Shown piece by piece: positions 60,942 to 64,000 of a stretch of DNA of 64,000 bases. Source of the stretch: Pseudomonas frederiksbergensis (GTDB lineage: Bacteria; Pseudomonadota; Gammaproteobacteria; Pseudomonadales; Pseudomonadaceae); contig NZ_MOBM01000017.1 of the NCBI RefSeq assembly GCF_003732275.1, positions 1 through 64,000 on the forward strand, given 5' to 3'. The notes below the pieces were generated by a model. That model searched no databases. It was not told the origin of the DNA and worked only from the letters and a program-made list of their open reading frames with translations. A program made the translations under genes and the position numbers. Positions within the stretch are counted from its first letter, which is position 1. Every line of letters begins with the position of its first letter.

Positions 60942-62291
60942 CTAGGCAGCGGTTTTTGGAGCGGACAACAACAAATTAAAGAATGATTGGCAGTCATCAC
61001 TACCGGGCAATGCTTCCACACTGTTTTTGATGGCATTGCTGAGCGTGGTCCCCAGGCTGTCATCAGCCAGTAAATGGTACTTGGCAGTGAGTTCGTCGCT
61101 CGACATAGGGTTGCCGGGGTCGCCTTTGGCCGTCGCGGTCGGGCTAGTAAGACGTGTGCCGTCTTTCAGGGTAATTGTGACGCGGGAGAGAATCTCCTCC
61201 GGAAATCTGGAGGACAAATCTGGCGCCTCATGAAGGGTTATTTTCTCGCTGATACTCAAGATGTCTTGCGCATGAATGGAATCCCCTGTGACCTCTTTAG
61301 GCCCCAGCTTCCCGCGAACGATCAAGGCAGCCAGCGGGAACGCTAGCGCATACTGGGCCTCGTCCGCATTCTTCGGAAAATGCCCCTGCAAGCACACAGA
61401 CTCATGGAATGTCTCGACATTTATGGTCTCGATCAACTCCGCTGTGATGATTGGATACGCTCGCATCAAATCGGTCATGGCCGTGAGTGCCGGTTGCGCC
61501 CAGCGACATACTGGCCAAGGCTTGAAATATTGCTCATCGATTTCCCAACGGGTTCCGATGTCCTGCCAGAAAGTGGAAATCTCCAAAGGTTCAACGGTGG
61601 CGGCTGGAGCGCCGGTGACACCTATCTGTGCCATCAATAGAGCGTTCAGTCCGGCATACGCCCCGGCACCGTGGGCATCACGCAACATCGATGGAAAGCT
61701 CACCAGGCGCATCATCGGACACCTCGGGCCAAAGTATTCCGCGATACCCAGTGCATGACGGAACGTCGTTTCATCAAGCTTCAGCAGGCGGGCACCGGCG
61801 CAAACGACCCCGATCCCGGAAAAGGCACCTGAGGCATGATATTCAGAGGCAGTGGCCATCAATGCCTGGCCCGCCCGCAACGCGGTCTCGTAACCGATGC
61901 ACAGTGCGCAGAGGAACTCTTCGCCGCTGATGTCTTTGCCCTGACTGCGATACGCGTCTACCAATGCAACAATGGCCGGGACAACGGTTGCGCCCGCATG
62001 CCCCTTGGATGTGAAGTGACCTTCATGTGCATCCAGACTGTCAACGCAGAAACCGCCTGCATACGCGGCGCCCAATGGATGTACGGCTCTGCCGTCGAAC
62101 CAAAGGCGGCTGGACAGCTTGTTGGCGGCGTAGTGGGTGTCAGCGTAGGTTTTGAGCATTGCGCTGGTTTGATTGTCGCGAGCACCGGCGGCCACGCCAA
62201 TGATGTCGAGCAGGCAAGTTTTAATTAACTCGCGTGTATGTAGGGGCGCTTCCTGGTAACTGAAATTCTGGACGAATGAATACAACTGCAT
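60942..62291 (-). CDS. MmgE/PrpD-family enzyme
   Basis: A 449-residue protein with the MmgE/PrpD fold: LLDIIGVAAGARDNQTSAML, then NKLSSRLWFDGRAVHPLGAA, DSLDAHEGHFTSKGHAGATVVP (conserved D-x-H-D/E region) and FKPWPVCRWAQPALTAM. The superfamily includes 2-methylcitrate dehydratase, cis-aconitate decarboxylase and other hydro-lyases or epimerases. There are no prp partners nearby; association with a betaine-type ABC transporter and a GlxA regulator suggests breakdown of an imported small compound. ATG 62291 follows AGGAATCATGAA. Confidence 0.85.
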   Translation of the reverse strand: MQLYSFVQNFSYQEAPLHTRELIKTCLLDIIGVAAGARDNQTSAMLKTYADTHYAANKLSSRLWFDGRAVHPLGAAYAGGFCVDSLDAHEGHFTSKGHAGATVVPAIVALVDAYRSQGKDISGEEFLCALCIGYETALRAGQALMATASEYHASGAFSGIGVVCAGARLLKLDETTFRHALGIAEYFGPRCPMMRLVSFPSMLRDAHGAGAYAGLNALLMAQIGVTGAPAATVEPLEISTFWQDIGTRWEIDEQYFKPWPVCRWAQPALTAMTDLMRAYPIITAELIETINVETFHESVCLQGHFPKNADEAQYALAFPLAALIVRGKLGPKEVTGDSIHAQDILSISEKITLHEAPDLSSRFPEEILSRVTITLKDGTRLTSPTATAKGDPGNPMSSDELTAKYHLLADDSLGTTLSNAIKNSVEALPGSDDCQSFFNLLLSAPKTAA

Positions 62292-62327
62292 TTCATGATT
62301 CCTGAATGATGAACGCCGAAACAGATG

Positions 62328-62357
62328 AAAAAGTTGCCCGGGGAAGGGCAACTTTTT
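62328..62357 (-). terminator. Strong rho-independent terminator
   Basis: AAAAAGTTGCCC (62328-62339) and GGGCAACTTTTT (62346-62357) are perfect 12-bp arms around a 6-base loop. It lies after the substrate-binding protein gene (minus strand) and upstream of the PrpD gene, so the two are probably separate units or linked by read-through. Confidence 0.8.
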
Positions 62358-62378
62358 ATGCAGATTTAAATGAAGGGA

Positions 62379-63422
62379 CTATTTTTTTGCGGTGGTGGTA
62401 TTAGCCGCTGCTCGTGCGTCTGCCAGCCAGCTGTCGTATTTCGCGCGATGGGCCGTGATCCATTCTTTCGCGTGACGAGTAATGTCGGCTGCACTTTTTT
62501 CACCATTGTGCATTTTGAGATTTTGCGCGCTTTCATCGTCGGTAGTGATCTGCATTTCAGAAAGGTACTTCACGGCCGCCGGGTTTTTCTCAGCGAACTC
62601 TTTGTTGATGACCGCTCTGACAGTGTCTACCGCGAAACCAAGGTTTTTACCATTGAAGGTAGTGTTGGTATCGTTTTTGCCACCAGGAAGATCCGTACGC
62701 GGCACGGTTAACCAAACCACATCTTTACCTTCGACCAGAACACCGGAGATCCACTGGGGTACCCAGGTGTAATAGAGAATCGGCTTGCCTTCTTTGTAAC
62801 GAGCAATGGTGTCGGCCATCAGGGCAAAATAGGAGCCCTGGTTATTGGAAACGGTTTTTTCCAAGCCATAGGCTTTCATATGGTGGGCAATGATCAGCTC
62901 GCAGCCCCAGCCGGGGTTGCAACCTGTCAGGTCCGCTTTACCGTCGCCATTACTATCGAACAGCTTGGCGATCTCTGGCTTTTTCAAATCATCGATAGAG
63001 GTGATGTGATACTCGTCAGCCGTTTTCTTATCGATCATGTAGCCCTGTAGTACGCCCGGCATAATATTGCCGGTTTTCACCATCGTTTCATCACCGCCGG
63101 CCTTCGCGTAGAAAGATTTGTGTAGCTCCTCCCACAGATGAACCGAGAAATCAGCGTCACCATTGGCAATTGCAATCATCATGGTGGAGTACTCGGTTTC
63201 CTTAGGAGTCTCAACGTCGTAGCCCAATTCCTTGAGACCCGCCATTGCGATCTCTCCGCGAAATCGCTCTTCGGCAATTGAAGGGAAAATTGGGGTGATC
63301 GAGACCCCTTTTCCGGGCTCCTGCGCTGTGGCGGCTGATGCGAAAACAGGGGAAACCGCTAGTACTAAAAGCGCCACAGAGTGAATGAATTTCTGTTTTA
63401 TTCCGAAGGATGTGAAGTTCAT
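62379..63422 (-). CDS. ProX-like ABC substrate-binding protein (betaine/proline type)
   Basis: A 347-residue periplasmic protein with signal peptide (HSVALLVLAVSPVFASAATA). The mature part has the glycine betaine/proline-betaine binding fold: VSITPIFPSIAEERFRGEIA, then VHLWEELHKSFY, GCNPGWGCELIIAHH and PILYYTWVPQWISG, whose Trp residues line the cage for quaternary ammonium groups. ATG 63422 is used. The permease gene lies just upstream on the same strand. The transporter likely imports a betaine or related amine for catabolism or osmoprotection. Confidence 0.9.
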   Translation of the reverse strand: MNFTSFGIKQKFIHSVALLVLAVSPVFASAATAQEPGKGVSITPIFPSIAEERFRGEIAMAGLKELGYDVETPKETEYSTMMIAIANGDADFSVHLWEELHKSFYAKAGGDETMVKTGNIMPGVLQGYMIDKKTADEYHITSIDDLKKPEIAKLFDSNGDGKADLTGCNPGWGCELIIAHHMKAYGLEKTVSNNQGSYFALMADTIARYKEGKPILYYTWVPQWISGVLVEGKDVVWLTVPRTDLPGGKNDTNTTFNGKNLGFAVDTVRAVINKEFAEKNPAAVKYLSEMQITTDDESAQNLKMHNGEKSAADITRHAKEWITAHRAKYDSWLADARAAANTTTAKK

Positions 63423-63489
63423 TATCGTTTGCCTTGGCTGGATTAAAGAAGTTGGCATTTTTTGGTTCACGACGTGCCGCTTAACGGAG

Positions 63490-64000
63490 TTAGCTCTCTT
63501 TGGGACTGACTTCTATTTTCGTAACAGCGTTTTTTCTCTTCAGACGATAAATGACACCCGCCGGGCCCGTCTGGTACCAGTGCTCACCTTTGGTTGCCCT
63601 GTTACTGCGTTCGCCCATTGCCTGGGTCAGTCGGTCGAGGAAAATCGCCAGCAATACCAGCCCCAATCCACCGACGGTTGCCAAGCCCATATCAAGGCGG
63701 CCAATCCCGCGCAGTACCATCATTCCCAACCCGCCAACCGAGATCATTGATGCGATCACCACCATGGAAAGTGACAACATTAATGCCTGATTCAGCCCCG
63801 CCATGATCGTCGGTGCAGCTAAAGGAAGTTGAACTCGCCTCAGCATTTGGCGTGGGGTGCATCCGAAAGCGCGGGCTGCTTCAACCTTGTCCTCCGGTAC
63901 CTGGCGAATTCCCAGATTGGTGAGCCTGACCAGTGGTGCTACCGAAAAGATGATCGTAACCAGTACTCCCGGTACGTTGCCGATACCAAACAGCATCACC
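63490..64000 (-). CDS. ProW-like ABC permease, incomplete at the window edge
   Basis: The C-terminal 169 residues or so of a betaine-type permease. The EAA loop for contact with the ATPase is [20 protein letters not shown] followed by [18 protein letters not shown]. Membrane helices are at [16 protein letters not shown] and [19 protein letters not shown]. The N-terminus lies beyond 64000. It precedes the binding-protein gene by 67 bp in the same direction. The charged end ([16 protein letters not shown]) is cytosolic. Confidence 0.9.
   Translation of the reverse strand, partial: VMLFGIGNVPGVLVTIIFSVAPLVRLTNLGIRQVPEDKVEAARAFGCTPRQMLRRVQLPLAAPTIMAGLNQALMLSLSMVVIASMISVGGLGMMVLRGIGRLDMGLATVGGLGLVLLAIFLDRLTQAMGERSNRATKGEHWYQTGPAGVIYRLKRKNAVTKIEVSPKES

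Overview
The window looks like an accessory-rich stretch of a Pseudomonas chromosome. The reasons are the tRNA-Leu(UAA), the Cus-type copper/silver efflux operon, the ProX/ProW-PrpD-GlxA block, IS66 and group II intron debris, and several small proteins of a kind familiar from Pseudomonas. No ribosomal or other housekeeping gene fixes the species.

Layout. (1) 1-2.9 kb is mobile-element debris: an IS21-like end, a decapitated GNAT gene, the 3' end of a group II intron and an IS66 transposase fragment, with a few intact small genes. (2) 3.0-11.8 kb is an AT-rich biosynthetic cluster. A rightward pair encodes a haem-oxygenase-like diiron enzyme and a TetR repressor. A tightly packed leftward operon encodes ACP, ketosynthase, a half-size ketosynthase-like protein, AMP-forming ligase, a thioesterase with a cysteine nucleophile, an aldo-keto reductase, an AfsA-like double-hotdog protein and an MFS exporter. 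The same 16-bp palindromic site lies in the promoters of both units. I read this as a possible butyrolactone-type signal or small acyl-metabolite system controlled by its own TetR receptor; the product is not known. (3) 12.3-14.8 kb holds a second IS66 wreck with one nearly complete group II intron and the tail of another. (4) 14.8-16.8 kb is a divergent AraC regulator/SDR pair. (5) 17.2-23.9 kb is a copper/silver CusCBAF-type operon led by a Met/Cys-rich secreted protein. (6) 24-35.6 kb is a patchwork of small genes: a ParA-like ATPase, a lipoprotein, an AbrB-like antitoxin, a RES-domain protein, a DEDDh exonuclease, and repeated and decayed copies of one small family (DUF7693).

(7) 36-39.4 kb carries a MobA-type relaxase, MobC, an iteron-like repeat cluster and a tyrosine integrase, next to tRNA-Leu(UAA) at 39.5 kb: a mobilizable integrated element. 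(8) 39.93-58.01 kb is a second island. It is bounded by partial copies of the tRNA-Leu 3' end, with a pair of identical arm-type repeats just inside each end. It holds a P4-type integrase, an AlpA-like regulator, a TOPRIM/helicase replication protein, and cargo that reads as anti-phage defence: HNH proteins, a PD-(D/E)XK endonuclease, an AbiC-like protein flanked by attC-like sites, and a Cap4-nuclease/STAND ATPase. (9) 58.2-58.6 kb is the wreck of another P4-type integrase. (10) 58.6-64 kb looks like ordinary chromosome: an MFS transporter, a GlxA-type AraC regulator, an MmgE/PrpD enzyme and a ProX/ProW-like betaine-type ABC transporter, cut by the window edge.
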